Assembly: GCA_030765055.1 (NCBI GenBank)
Contig: CM060952.1
Span: 84,149,130 to 84,213,129, forward strand
Reading direction: 5' to 3'
DNA length: 64,000 nt
From: Mantis religiosa
Taxonomy: Eukaryota; Arthropoda; Insecta; Mantodea; Mantidae
The position numbers and the translations under genes were made by a program. Of the stretch, positions 1 through 11,482 are shown in pieces. The notes below the pieces were generated by a model. It saw nothing but the letters and a program-made list of their open reading frames with translations. It searched no databases and had not been told where the DNA came from. Position 1 is the first letter of the stretch, and each line of letters starts with the position of its first letter.

Positions 1-736
1 CACTTGCCATATTAAATCACTAATATCAATTTTGGCGGTTCAACTGAAGGTCGAACACAAATCTCAGGATGGAGGGCGGTAACAAAACCGACCTCTCGTA
101 ATCTGTAAATTACTGTAGGTTGATTTTTTCCTCCACTGGAATCCGGCTTCATTAACCCAAACAATGAGGAGTGGGGGGAAATAATAAAAATTGCATTCTT
201 CTGCGGCGAGTGATAAAAAAAGAAACACGGCATTCTCGACTGACTGGCCGCTGGTTCATTAGCAAATGTTTATTTTCCAGAAGAGACTGAGCTGTATTTC
301 TGAGAGACTTAGGCTCCGTGGTACTTCACACTCGCTCACTAATACGCACGCTGCAACAACAACCACTTTGTGTGGTGTCGGTAGGTAATATTAACGCCTA
401 ACTATAAACTGTTGTTTTCGGGGTGCAAAACACGAAAGAGAAACTAGAAATGGCTGCTCTTTGTGTGAAATTGTGTAAACAGAGGGAGTAATAACGAAGT
501 CAAATTTGGTCTTTCTTTTCCTTCGAATTTCTTGTGTTTTCTTAGTAGTTTATGCATGTTAGTACTGGAAATAAACAAGTTATATTGACGTTAATTAAAC
601 CGCTATTATTTCATCCTAATGAGATTATGTTTATAAATAGCGATAACAGGTGCACTAGCGAGAAATCATTATGATTTACCTGTCTGACGAATTAATGCAT
701 TTGTTATGGGAGGTCGCTGGTGTGGCGTAGCTCGGT
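1..736. other. AT-rich sequence, nothing recognised
   Basis: No gene, tRNA-like head or known repeat was recognised. A 73-codon minus-strand frame at 12-233 has no family resemblance that I can name and no splice or start context supporting it. Confidence 0.5.
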
Positions 737-1250
737 TTAGAGAAGGAATGTAGTATAGTATGACCAACAGCACGGCGTACGTAATACAACGAAATCGATA
801 TCCCATGTCTTTAAGTATTGTCCAGAATGTGTCATTCTACCTTCTAAACGGAACTTTCCTTTAACAGCATTAATGAATTTACGTACCGTAAGAATGTCTC
901 TTGTCCGTTCGTAAAACTCGAGGAAAGTTCTGCATACAACGCACATCGGGTTCGAATGTTTTCGGATGTGGGCAATGTTGGAAGTTTTCCTCTCGTACGC
1001 TTTCAATTTTGAACCTCTGTCAGTATATTATATACAGTTCGTCCACTACGGTTGTTATAGCATTGTTTAACGTAATAATTAGACTTTTACGTTTACAAAA
1101 ATGTACCACTTTGAGTATTAGTTTTCTACTTTGTGAGCGTATGACAGTGTATGGATTTTGACTTGATTCAAACCCGTCCATTGTAAGAGATTCAACTGCT
1201 GTATTGCCGGACTGTACAGGGAATGGTGACGTAATATTGCTTATCTGTTT
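737..1250 (-). pseudogene. DDE (IS630/Tc1-related) transposase remnant, copy a
   Basis: Two minus-strand frames read as consecutive parts of one broken transposase. The right one (about 1170 down to 1020) has the helix-turn-helix start DGFESSQNPYTVIRSQSRKL. The left one (about 960 down to 790) has LEFYERTRDILTVRKFINAV, which resembles the linker before the catalytic domain in insect DDE_3-type transposases. A second copy on the + strand near 40.3 kb is alignable over about 400 bp, including the untranslated lead (attccctgta, gcaatacagca), which shows this is a repeat family. Stops and frame changes make it non-functional. The catalytic domain is absent. Confidence 0.6.
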
Positions 1251-1252
1251 GT

Positions 1253-2503
1253 GTTTAAGGGTATGTATGACTGAAATTTTCAAATTCTGAACCAATAATG
1301 CTAGCTTTTTCAAATTTACACCATAGGTGTAGTATAATGTAAACATGTTACAACCTAAATTTAAACGATTTTTCTCCAGCAGTTTAGAAATTATGTTAAA
1401 TTTTGTATATTTTTTGTTACGTCACTAAAAAAGTCCCTTGCAACAAAATATTTTGAATTTTGGTCTAATATTTTAACCATATGTTCATAATACACATAAT
1501 TTTTTAAATTTCTCTGGGTTTTTGTGTGTCTCATTTAGTTTAGGTCACAAAAATTTTTTAATTTTCAAATATTCTTTTTTTGTCTAAAAAACTGTAAGTT
1601 TTGTGTTTGAAAATTAAAAATATATGCTTATATACATTTCACAATAAAACCTAGGGCAATTTCCATTCCTCATGATATTCTAAACCTGTGTAGGAAATTT
1701 CATGAATGTAGTACACAAACTGCATCGCAAGGAGCATTTTACAGGAAGAAAAATGCTGAAAATATGAACATTGAGAAAACAGCGATTAAAGATTTTATTG
1801 CATAACTCACATTAAAATCCACCAGGCTGATAGGTTGGACCCTCAGATTTCTTTTCCCTCTCCTCTGTTGCTGCTTTTTCCACCTTTTTCTTCTTTAGAT
1901 GTTGCTTTTCTTCTGCACAACTTAGCTTCTTGCTTTGCAGGATACGAGTCTGATCTCGCTGCACTGAAGTTTTCCTTGCTGAGTCTACTACACTTTCACC
2001 TCTGATATTTTGCTGCAGCTCCAATGACTTAAGACTACCCATGTTAAACTCACTGATGGTTTTAATAACAGCAAGATCCAATTTTTGTTTTGATATGAAA
2101 ACTTCCTTTGGGCACTTATTCCATATGACATGATGCAAAGATTCATTGGCATTCTGTGTTTTTCCTGTTTTGCACCTCTCTAGTAGAGAGGTGTAGAAGC
2201 CAGCCTCTGATATATTGGCAACATTTTAGGAACTATTTTGTCTGAAAGCCTTATTTTTCTTTTCTTGAATTGAAAATTTAAGAACGGAAAACAGACAAAG
2301 AATGTGGATTTAGGCAAAAGAGGGCGTGACTCTGACACAGTTTAAAGGCCACCGACTTTTAAATAAGCATTTAAAAATGGCGTTCGGAGGCAAATTATGC
2401 ATTTTTCACATCCGGGAATGTCTAAATTATTTTATAGAATTAAAATAAAAAAGTCGTTATTTTCACGATTTTCATGAAATTTCAGTCATACATACCCTTA
2501 AAC
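1253..2503 (-). mobile_element. Mutator-like DNA transposon (MULE), deleted copy with terminal inverted repeats
   Basis: The ends are near-perfect inverted repeats: gggtatgtatgactgaaatt on the left from 1259 and its reverse complement on the right ending at 2497, both extended outward by a shared gtttaa. Inside, on the minus strand, is the C-terminal part of a transposase (separate entry). At about 1.25 kb the element is far shorter than an autonomous MULE, so most of the transposase is missing. I could not find a convincing 8-9 bp target duplication. The left end lies beside the DDE remnant at 737-1250, suggesting insertion into that older element. Confidence 0.6.
1812..2195 (-). pseudogene. 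C-terminal fragment of a Mutator-like transposase
   Basis: The readable peptide begins ERCKTGKTQNANESLHHVIW and continues NKCPKEVFISKQKL, followed by ISEFNMG and a lysine-rich tail ending EGPTYQPGGF. The pattern 'GKTQNxNESLHxxIWxxCPK ... xSxFNxG' is what I know from the C-terminal end of animal Mutator-like transposases and their relatives. The catalytic core that should lie upstream (to the right on this strand) is absent before the element's right terminal repeat. Family assignment is from memory of the motif, not a search. Confidence 0.55.
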
Positions 2504-2620
2504 AAGCTTCCACTATCGGCCTCATGAGTTAATGTTTATTACTGGACAGAGCGTTGAGGCGTACTGACCTTCAGGTGACCAGCGCCGTGATCGTCTCTTA
2601 GCGGGTCTTATCTGGTCGAG

Positions 2621-2855
2621 CCCGCCTCGGTAGCGTAGATGGTAGGATGTCTGCCTCACGTTCAAGAGGTCCCGAGTTTGAATCTTGGTCAGGTTGCGTT
2701 ACCTGGATAAGGTTTCTTCCTGGGTTTCCCTTATCCTTCAAGACGAATGTCGGATAACTCTAAGCTCCAAGGACCCTGGACTCATTTGAGCATCACTTCA
2801 CCCATTTCATTCATCGTCCGATATGATTTAACTTTGGAGGACATAAGTTAAAAAG
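2621..2855 (+). repeat. SINE-A (tRNA-derived), near full length
   Basis: The copy starts cccgcctcggtagcgtaga, has a B-box-like gagtttgaatc, the conserved middle ggataaggtttc...cccttatcc, and the 3' block ending catcgtccgatatgatttaa and ggaggacat. This is one of the best-preserved of about 20 copies in the window and defines the family with the copies at 43629 and 63543. Confidence 0.85.
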
Positions 2856-3737
2856 AAATGTACCCTATCTCTAAAACTTTCCATTGTGTTATCCGTTTTA
2901 GAAACGTGGTACATTAAGAATTTAAAAAAAAATTGTCTTTAAATTTGAATTTCTGAGGTCTCAAAATGTGTATTTTTGTTGAGATGTTGCTATTGAATTT
3001 TTGGGAGGAATGCAATGTTCATTCTTGGCAAGTTCCATCAGGACGTGGTTACATATATGTCTGGTGTACATCGAGAGAGAAGCTGGTTCGTGTTCCCATG
3101 CTAATTGATGTACATGTGATTCTCTCTGAGTGCATGTCAAATGGACCGCCAGCCGATATATTTCTTCTCTCGTTTGTTTTTGCTCCCCGGCCAAGAGTCT
3201 GTACAATGACGACACGAACGACTGTGGCGGACTTAAAAAGCGATTAGCAGAGAGAGAAATGTATTTGCATTAAAAGTGGTTAACTAAATCCGGGCAGAGG
3301 GCCGTTGTGGGTATGTTTTAACGACTTTTTTCTGTGCGAGGGGGTTGTATAATGATATTGCTTATATTAATTGCAAAACTAGTGCATGTAATTTGCTATA
3401 AAGCTAACAACACTGCGGTCTGTTGGCAATAAATACCAACTAATTTGCAACAGGAATTTTTCACCAGCTGCGAGCTTGTTCGTGGCATTTTCCAGTGTTG
3501 TTCACGAATTGTAAACGTTCCCCCAACTCTTCCTTTTGTAACATCACTTTGGGATGCTATTTTACCTGAAGTATTAGCGTACACTCAGCTAGGAAATGCA
3601 ATGTTATTTATTTAAAACAAAAATCTTCAAAAATATCTAAATAAAAATAACCAAACATTAAAGATGAATACACAATTTTGTCTGCTGTATCTACCTATAA
3701 TTTAATAATTTTGATACTTAGCTTTCACTTGATGGTG
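2856..3737. other. Unique AT-rich sequence
   Basis: Overlapping frames exist on both strands at 2961-3247, but neither resembles a family I recognise. Nothing else was seen. Confidence 0.4.
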
Positions 3738-3935
3738 TTTAAAGTTAAGTCATATCGGACGATGAATGTAATGAAGCTCAGATAAAATCAGGATCCATAA
3801 AGCTTAGAGTTACCATTCATTTTTCATGAAAAGAGAAAACACTGGAAAATAAAGCCTTATCCTATAACTCACGCTCACCGAGATTCGAACTCGGAACTTG
3901 TTAAACTTGAGATAGAGACGCTACAGAGGGGGCTG
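3738..3935 (-). repeat. SINE-A, diverged
   Basis: The copy is reversed: gttaagtcatatcggacgat at the 3' end, gagattcgaactcgg as the B box, and cgctacagaggggg at the head. Confidence 0.75.
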
Positions 3936-4184
3936 CTCGTTCAGTATGTGGCAACAATAGAAATAACAAATTCAATTGTGTTACACTGAGATGATTTTAT
4001 CCATTCTATAAGTTCAGGAAAACTGAAACATAACAGGAAATATCTCGGAAACAGATAAGTGCAACAAAAAATAGCGAAAGCCATGTGAGTGCACATCAGA
4101 TGTGTTGTATTTCAAGTCAGTATTCGTTTCTTCTGCAATGAATAGGTTAAGCATGTAGTAAATTAACGAGATTAACAAGTAAAT

Positions 4185-4350
4185 GCCAGCCTTGTCGCGT
4201 AGGTCGTAGCGTGTGTGCCTGGCTTTCGAAAGGTACCTACTTCGTATCTCGGTCAGAGTGAATTATCTGATAAGGTATATTCCCGGGGTTTTCCCTTAAA
4301 AGATGAATGTCGGGTAATAATTTATTCATCGTCCAATATACCTAACCGGT
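4185..4350 (+). repeat. SINE-A, diverged, internally shortened
   Basis: The head (gccagccttgtcgcgtaggt), the ggggttttccctta block and a shortened 3' block (ttattcatcgtccaatata) are present; the middle gctctaagctc...ggaccc block is missing. Confidence 0.65.
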
Positions 4351-4527
4351 TCAAAGAACATTGAATCTTAAAATAAATAATTATATGGGACAACAGTTTT
4401 TAGAAGAATGAATAGAGAGGACTGTGTGAATCAGACACCTCGGATTTGTTTTCTTCCATATAAAAAGGCCAAGGTATTTACTGTTTTTGATTAAATCACA
4501 TTTCAGAAAGTGAATCTCCAGTAAATC

Positions 4528-5119
<592 letters not shown>

Positions 5120-5290
5120 GTCCTAAGCATATATTTGAAGAATTAGTCCTACAATTTTTATTAAAATACCAAATAATTAAAATATTTCCATGACAAATGA
5201 AATTTATACCATGAATCTTCTGTTGATATTCCTGTTCATTCTGGGTGACTTTTGAAAACTGCCAAACCAAGTGATAGACAAAAATTACCA
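5120..5290 (-). repeat. AT-rich dispersed repeat R, reversed copy
   Basis: Reading the reverse strand gives the family landmarks: ttttgtctatcacttggttt, then an equivalent of ccagaatga, then tttcatttgtcatggaaata. The same landmarks recur in at least ten other places. Confidence 0.55.
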
Positions 5291-5330
5291 CACAAAAATG
5301 TATAGGGCTTCTTAAAACACACAGTTTATG

Positions 5331-5538
5331 TTAGATCGCGTAAGTGGTAGCGTGTCGGCCTCATATTCAAGTCTCCGAGCTCGAATCTGAGTCAGGGCAA
5401 ATAATTCGGATAAGGTCTTTTTCCGAGTTTTCCGTTATTTTGAAATATGAATGTCTGCCAACTTTAGGCTCTAAGGACCCTGGGTCATTTCATTTCCTTC
5501 ATCGACCGATGTAACTTGACATTAAAGGACGTACATTA
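5331..5538 (+). repeat. SINE-A, diverged
   Basis: gcgtaagtggtagcgtgtcg head, gagctcgaatctgagtcagg B-box region, ggataaggtc, gctctaaggaccctgg and a 3' end ggacgtacatta. Confidence 0.75.
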
Positions 5539-7186
5539 CAAAAAGTAATAGTAAATAAAATTAATAAAGTAAAACAAGAATTAAAAAAATAAATCTAAAA
5601 TATTCATTATGCTTTGAATTTTCCGACACTTACAAAATGGGAACAGACGGGATGGAGTTATTGTTTCAGTTTACACTTAGAATTCATTTATTTTCATCAC
5701 CAGCAATGCCAATGTTATGATTTCAATTGTAATGCGGCTATTAACCTGCTTTATCCATAGAAAGTGCCAACTGGCCAACTGAATGCTCTCAGCATTATTG
5801 ACAATTCTGGAAGTTTCTAGCCCCGCCATCGCAATATTCTATAATCATGTGTGGAAAATCCCACCGAATAAATCTGGAATGTGCTAGTAGTGAGTTAGGG
5901 AGCGCACTTCTTATCAAAATGTGTGTTCTCCGAGTGAGATTGTTAGCATATAATTGGCGGTAAATGAACGAGAATTTGCCCGTTTATATACTTTCCATTT
6001 TCCAATAGTTATTGAAGTGCAAATATTCAAAAACTGTTTAATTCTACAGTCAAACTGTTTGAATATTAAGCTCAATTAATTTTCCAGCCAACTTAACTGC
6101 TGTTATTATACACATGCCACCTTTACATATCCTGTGAGAAGTATTACATTTTTCACCACTGTGCCAGGCAGCAGCAGATTTATCAAATATTGAACTGTTG
6201 GCGTTAGCATATTTCTGCAGGATTAATTCTTCAAACAGCCTAGGCGAGCTGCTGTGGTACTCCTATATCATAACGTATCATTGATATTTCTATATCAATA
6301 GCATACACAAGTCAGTCTATTCAAGATGCGAACAGTACTCGTTAAGTGCATTTTAGCAAATTTTGCAACTGTATATTCTGATTAATGACGCTATATCAAT
6401 TTTATTTAATTAACTTTTCAATCATTCACTTCTAAATTATGTAGAAATATAGTTTGACACTTCTGCTGGTCGTGTTTGTTGTTAGGGAAGCATAGATTTC
6501 CTTTGGACAGTGAAGATCGTAATTACTCGTACGTAATGTATGTAATATCCGTTTGTTTACAAAGTTTCCAGGATATGCCAATTATCTTATGAGTTTAAGT
6601 TTGAGGAATTTGGCAGGTGTTACGTGTGATAACGTTTTATAAACAGGTATAACAGTGGTAATAGCCCTCTTACGATAGCTGTAGACAATCTCACCCCGCC
6701 CATATCCATCACTGTGGGAACAAGAGACACGCCTACGTGTTCAGGTGTCGCATTGTGATTTAACGTCGACCATTTACACGGTCTCAATTACGTCATTTAC
6801 TTGTGTACTGTTATTTGTAGCCAGTTAGTTCAACTTGCCCTTTGGTTCTTTTAAATTCACCACAAAGTATTCTTACACTGAGTGTAAAAGAATAGCTCAA
6901 CTCTGTGTTGGAATACTAACTTTTGTCGAACAAAAAATTTAACGGTATTAGGGATGTCGTAGAATTATATATATTTATCCTAGATCTCGTTAAAACACAT
7001 CGCCCATGTTTAAGATTCTTTTAGCATCAACATTTCCGAAGTATTCTTGTTATTGGTTTAAATTTTAAAATGTGTTTAAATGATTTAAGGCTATTTGTGG
7101 AATTTCAAATAATTGCATGATACACTACTTTTTTAAACATTGCAGTGGTGTTTCATTTATGGTATTATAAAACGAAATGCGTAACG
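5539..7186. other. AT-rich sequence with one dispersed-repeat match
   Basis: No gene was seen. About 6030-6180 (tttaattctaca, aattttccagccaacttaac, ttcaccactgt, cagcagat) resembles 44975-45150 (tttaattctacattt, taccagccaatttagctga, ttcaccactgt, cagcagat), so both are probably copies of an unnamed repeat. The rest holds nothing recognisable. Confidence 0.45.
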
Positions 7187-7403
7187 GAAATTCATTGTTC
7201 TTTCACACTAGCCGTGTGTAGAACGCACTATGAAAGGGTAGAGCCAGACTGAAAAATGCAATGCCATAGTCGGGATATGAACCACGGATCTTCTGGCTTC
7301 CGTCCAGCCGCTCTAAACCACTGAGCTACTATGGCCAAAGTGCCAATATGACATTAAATTCTTCAACTGATTCGTGTTTTTCCCGGTAAACCACTAGGAA
7401 TTC
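7187..7403 (-). repeat. tRNA-derived repeat F, copy 1 (left arm of an inverted duplication)
   Basis: In reverse it reads catagtagctcagtggttta, a perfect tRNA-type A box, then gagcggctggac and a B-box region, then a tail with cagtctggctctaccc and cacggctagtgtgaaagaac. The neighbouring copy at 7404-7555 is in the opposite direction, so the two arms are complementary over roughly 150 bp. Confidence 0.75.
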
Positions 7404-7555
7404 TCATAATTAATAGCTCAGTGGTTTAGAGCGGCTGGACGGAGGCCAGAAGATCTGTGGTTCGAATCACAACTATGACATTGCATTTTTCAGTCTGGCT
7501 CTACCCTGTCATAGTGCGTCCTACACACGGCTAGTGTGAAAGAACAATTAATTTC
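7404..7555 (+). repeat. tRNA-derived repeat F, copy 2 (right arm)
   Basis: tagctcagtggtttagagcg (A box), gtggttcgaatcac (B box), cagtctggctctaccctgtc, then ctacacacggctagtgtgaa. It closely matches the inverted copy 1. Confidence 0.8.
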
Positions 7556-7830
7556 CATTAATTGTACTTAATAGTGGTCCAAACTATAAAGCCCGGGCTT
7601 TAAAGTACTTACAGCACAGTAAGTCGCCATTAAGGTAGTTGTCTCATGTGTTTATGAGAACTCCTAGTGGTTTGCCGGGAAAAAACACGAGTCAGTTGAA
7701 GAATTTAATGTCATGTTTGTCCGTTGGACATATTAGCTCAGTGATTTAGAGGGGCTTGACGGAGGCCAGAAGATCCGTGGTTTAAATCCCGTCTATGGCA
7801 TTGAATTTTTCAGTCTGGCTCTACCCCGAA
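7556..7830 (+). repeat. tRNA-derived repeat F, copy 3 with upstream part
   Basis: It carries a longer 5' portion (aaagcccgggctttaaagta, tcctagtggtttgccgggaa, acgagtcagttgaagaattt) that leads into tagctcagtgatttagaggg and the same tail. The 5' portion recurs reversed at 57455-57640 and 31350-31530, so the repeat unit is longer than the tRNA-like part. Confidence 0.75.
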
Positions 7831-8779
7831 ATGCGTAACATTTTAATAAAATTTCAGTTAGGTTAACAATATGACTGTATCCAGTGAACGGAAGGGATAC
7901 CTCACAACTTGATCCAACGGCATTTTTTGTTCTTACCACTTTCAGGAGGAAGGGATGAGGTGAAATGGATAGACGGTATAGGTTGTAAACTTACGACTTG
8001 GTTACACTAACTGGTCTGGCAGCAATCGCTACAGAGACGAGCAGAGGTCCCTTAAAACAGCTGAGAGCTCTTCATAAAGGCACCCAAGTTGGAGTGCCAT
8101 GTCAAGGAGTATCCAAGACGCGCCCTCTCGAATGGCACTCGCATTACATGCAGACGCAGGACGACGAATGCTGACAAACAGTGGAGTCATTAAATGGAAT
8201 GTTTATCTCTGAATGATCATAAACAGGCCCAAGGCTGCCTGCCATTAACGAAACCCTTAGCTGTAATTACCACGTTATTGTTTGCTTAACTGATATATTG
8301 CTCTTAGTCTTCTGGACCGTGTCACTCGAGCACAAGTTCTGAACAAACAAAAGAATCTGACGAGTCTGCACTCACATGGAAATTTCGACTCATTCTTCCA
8401 CAAACTACTTTATTCTATTTCACGTTAATTCTAGTAAACATTAGCTTTCATTACAGCCCACTTAAACGATAGTCGAATGTTTTAAGAGCTGATTGCAATG
8501 TAACTGCTTTGAAATTCAGTTTTAATTGAATGGCTAGGACTTTAAAAGAATTTTTTGTTTCCATTCATAGATTTTCTCTATTCACTCCGATACAAATTAT
8601 TAAACAAACGCTTACTGCTTTATCTTCTTCAAGATAATTATTAGCTTATTGCTAGGTAATACTGCTAGTCTTTAAGTGACACTAGTCGAATATAAGTCAC
8701 ATGGCAAAGAGAGAACACGAATAACGACTTTCCATTTCAGAGTAGTATAAGACTTTTAAATTCCAACCAAAACAGTTAA

Positions 8780-8781
<2 letters not shown>
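7831..8781. other. No gene recognised; somewhat GC-rich block at 7870-8210
   Basis: The GC-richer block contains no open frame that I can assign. Near 8462-8500 there is a reversed match to a short dispersed motif (gatagtcgaatgttttaaga) also present near 23475 and 62005. Confidence 0.4.

Positions 8782-8825
<44 letters not shown>
8782..8825. repeat. Poly(A) tract, 44 bp
   Basis: Uninterrupted A run. It could be the tail of an unrecognised + strand retroposon, but no head was found upstream. Confidence 0.9.
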
Positions 8826-8827
<2 letters not shown>

Positions 8828-8859
8828 TGTTGATAGAAATTACGCGTTTTAAAATGACC

Positions 8860-9060
8860 TGCATTTTTTTTGTGTAGTAAGATTTTCTCTGCCTTTTGCG
8901 GTTTATTAGTTATACAAATGTCATCTAGAAAGAAGAGGACTTTAGAAAACATTTCCAGAAAATGTAATACATATATATAAACATCCTATGTATTATTTGC
9001 CTGAAAATACCTTGAACAATAGCTTTAAAAATAAAAATCATTAGAATCGTGTTCTAGAAA
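8860..9060 (+). repeat. AT-rich dispersed repeat R
   Basis: tgtgtagtaagattttctct, gtcatctagaaagaagagga and aacatttccagaaaatgtaa match the landmarks seen at 10470, 36985, 58370 and 62660. Confidence 0.6.
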
Positions 9061-9296
9061 TTCTTCGAAATTCTTCGTGTTAAAGGTACTGCACTGAATA
9101 CCAAGATTGATATTTCACTACATTTTCTTTTTGAAGTTATGCTGTTTACGAATATACTCAGGTCATTTCTCTTTAAATTCACGGTTTATAGAACAAAACT
9201 TGTAATTTTTACTAAACCTCATGTCGAATTTTCGGACAGAATACTTCTTCCACTTGTTATAAACGCGTAGAACAAAAATTACAAATAGCTACACTG

Positions 9297-9484
9297 TCCG
9301 CCTCTGTAGCTTGGTGGTAGTGTGTCTGCCTCGCGTTCATGAAGTCCCGAGTTCCGATCTCGGTTAGGGTAATAAGATTTTCGCTTATCCTGAAACATGA
9401 ATCTCGGTAACTCTAAGGTGTATGAACCTTGAGTTCATTTGAACATCGTTTCATTCATCGTCTGATATGACTTAACTTTGGAGC
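9297..9484 (+). repeat. SINE-A, diverged
   Basis: gtccgcctctgtagcttggt head, cccgagttccgatctcggtt B-box region, cgcttatcctgaaacatgaa and 3' cattcatcgtctgatatgac. Confidence 0.8.
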
Positions 9485-10469
9485 CCCACTGTTATAAATT
9501 GATATATTTAGCCTATACCAAAGTAAATAGCTCTGTTTCCCCCATTTTTAAAGACAAACACCAAGAAATCCGTTGCTGCTTCGCTGAGGGTTAACGTGAA
9601 GGAACATTAATACTGTTAGGGGGAGACCAGCCAATCGTGATCAACTTTTCCACTACACTATATAAATTAGGAGCGTGACCTTAGTGCTTTGTTTTGTGTT
9701 TGACGCCCGTTTAATACAATTGCGTGACGGTAGGGGGAGAATGGGAGCGTGACGAATGGATTTGGGATTCAGATCGAAGTCTGGCGTCAGGATAAGAAAG
9801 ATTTGTCTAAGTGCCATTTCATCTCTCCCCTTCAATCAATTACTTTGTTTACTTTCGTTTTGAATAATCTTCCTAATGCAAACACAGCAACCTGAGTCCC
9901 CTAGAGTCGCCTGAAGAAAACAAAGGAAAAGCACTAGCGAATTCCAACCTAGTGGAGAGTTTGAGGTATAGTTTTTATCCTGATTTCTCTGTTATAGCTT
10001 ATGCATCTCAGGCTTCCATTTTATGTTGGGCCTGAAAGACTGCTTCTTAATTGTGCTCAGAGGGTTTCTTTATCAAGCTTGGGGGTTCTTTTACTATATC
10101 TGTGACACGGGTTTACTTACCTTCCGAAGAAACTCATGTTAAGGACCTTTACTCCCGAAAAAGTCCATTCCCTTCTGTCGGGTTTGAAACCGCGACTTGT
10201 TGAACTACAGACTGGCGTATTACCTCTAAACAATGTACGTGCCCTGTTATTGCACAGTTTCTTTGGGTATTTGTGAAAGAGGGGAAAGGAGTAGGCTTTA
10301 GATGTTAGTAAATTTTTAAGTGCTGGTCGCTAAGTGACGATTTTTATATTTACTTTTTTACTTTTTGCAGAGGCAAAAATTAAAATTTATTTTATTTTGA
10401 AAAGCTAACCTATAGTTAAATACTGAAAAAGTCAAACAAATAACCAGGAAATCTCGAAATATGTGGGAA
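9485..10469. other. Nothing recognised
   Basis: Mixed AT-rich DNA with a short minus-strand frame at 9653-9835 lacking any recognisable similarity. The words gtcgggtttgaaaccgcgac near 10178 are B-box-like but have no other tRNA or SINE part. Confidence 0.4.
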
Positions 10470-10690
10470 AAATGTATTTGATATAAACTGTGTGCCTTAT
10501 CTATAGAGGCTATAGATCTACATATTTTTTCTGTAATAAAACTTCGTATATCTCTTACTGTTTACCAATTATACAAGTCATCCAGAATTCAGAGGATTTC
10601 AGGGTATTTCCAGATCATTCAAGATATACATATGTTTCATTTGTCGTTAAAACACTTTATAATATTATAACGTGCATGAACGCAGATCTG
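10470..10690 (+). repeat. AT-rich dispersed repeat R
   Basis: ttttctgtaataaaacttcg, ctcttactgtttaccaatta and gtcatccagaattcagagga align with other copies of the family. The 71-codon frame across it is incidental. Confidence 0.6.
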
Positions 10691-10848
10691 CCGAGGAGGG
10701 TTTGAGCAGAATTACGGCAGTTGCTCCGCCTTTGTGCTCTGATGGCTGGAGGTGCAGGAAGGGCGCGGCTTTCAGGAGCGGCCACTAGCTCACGTCACGG
10801 AGGCGAAGCGAAGTTTACTGTTACTCCACAAAAGATATTTTGAGGCTG

Positions 10849-11482
10849 TGTTGGAACGTAATTCGAGAACATTCGACTACTAATACGATCTTCCGCATCC
10901 GGCAGAGTATATAAAAACCAATTGAGTATATTTGTGTTTTAGTTTGTTTGTGTGTGTTTGGAGCTTAGTGTTAGTAGACAAATACGCCTCCATGGTGAGG
11001 AATCGGCGGTCAGTGAAGCAGTGTACGACTCACTCGGTCAGTTGAGTTGTGTAAGTCGATAGAGCAGTGCAGAGAAGTGTGGTACTCTGCAAGTTCCTTG
11101 ATGAGGAGCAGACCGACTGGCAGGCAGGCAGTGGAACGGTGCAGTGAAGTACTTCACGAGCGGATATCGGAGTTGTATTCGAAGTCGGCGTGCAGCTCCG
11201 TGTGAGAGTTAAACCGTTGTGCACATCAGAGAGATTACCAGCAGTAGAAGTTGTATGTGAGAAGAGACATTAACAAACATAAAAGAGATATGTCGAAGTT
11301 TGTGTTTTTATAAAAGAGAACGTGATTGTACGTCAGCATTGGGTCAACGCTTTTAAAGACAAATAAATAAGTTTGAGGCGAAATTGGCCTTATGTCGTTT
11401 TTGTCTCAGTACATTCGAAGGTTTTTAAATATAAAAGATGTTTTGGGGTTTCAGGACACCTCAAAGTGTTGGTGATTCAACA
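10849..11482 (+). mobile_element. Candidate Copia-type solo LTR
   Basis: The 634-bp segment begins TGTTGGAACG and ends GATTCAACA, the TGTTG...CAACA termini typical of Ty1/Copia LTRs. Inside are a TATA box (agtatataaaaacc, near 10906) and a poly(A)-signal-like aaataaataa near 11362, in the U3-R-U5 order expected of a + strand LTR. No primer-binding site or gag-pol sequence follows, so this would be a solo LTR. The flanks share only CTG, less than the usual 5 bp, so the duplication is decayed or the boundaries are off. The alternative is a TATA promoter and non-coding exon of a host gene, with a donor-like ctag/gtatgt at 11494. Confidence 0.5.

Noticed and set aside
7404..7480. tRNA gene at the perfect A box (tagctcagtgg) and B box of repeat F
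   Set aside because: The acceptor-stem ends do not pair and the sequence occurs as several diverged copies with a constant non-tRNA tail, so it is the head of a SINE-like repeat.
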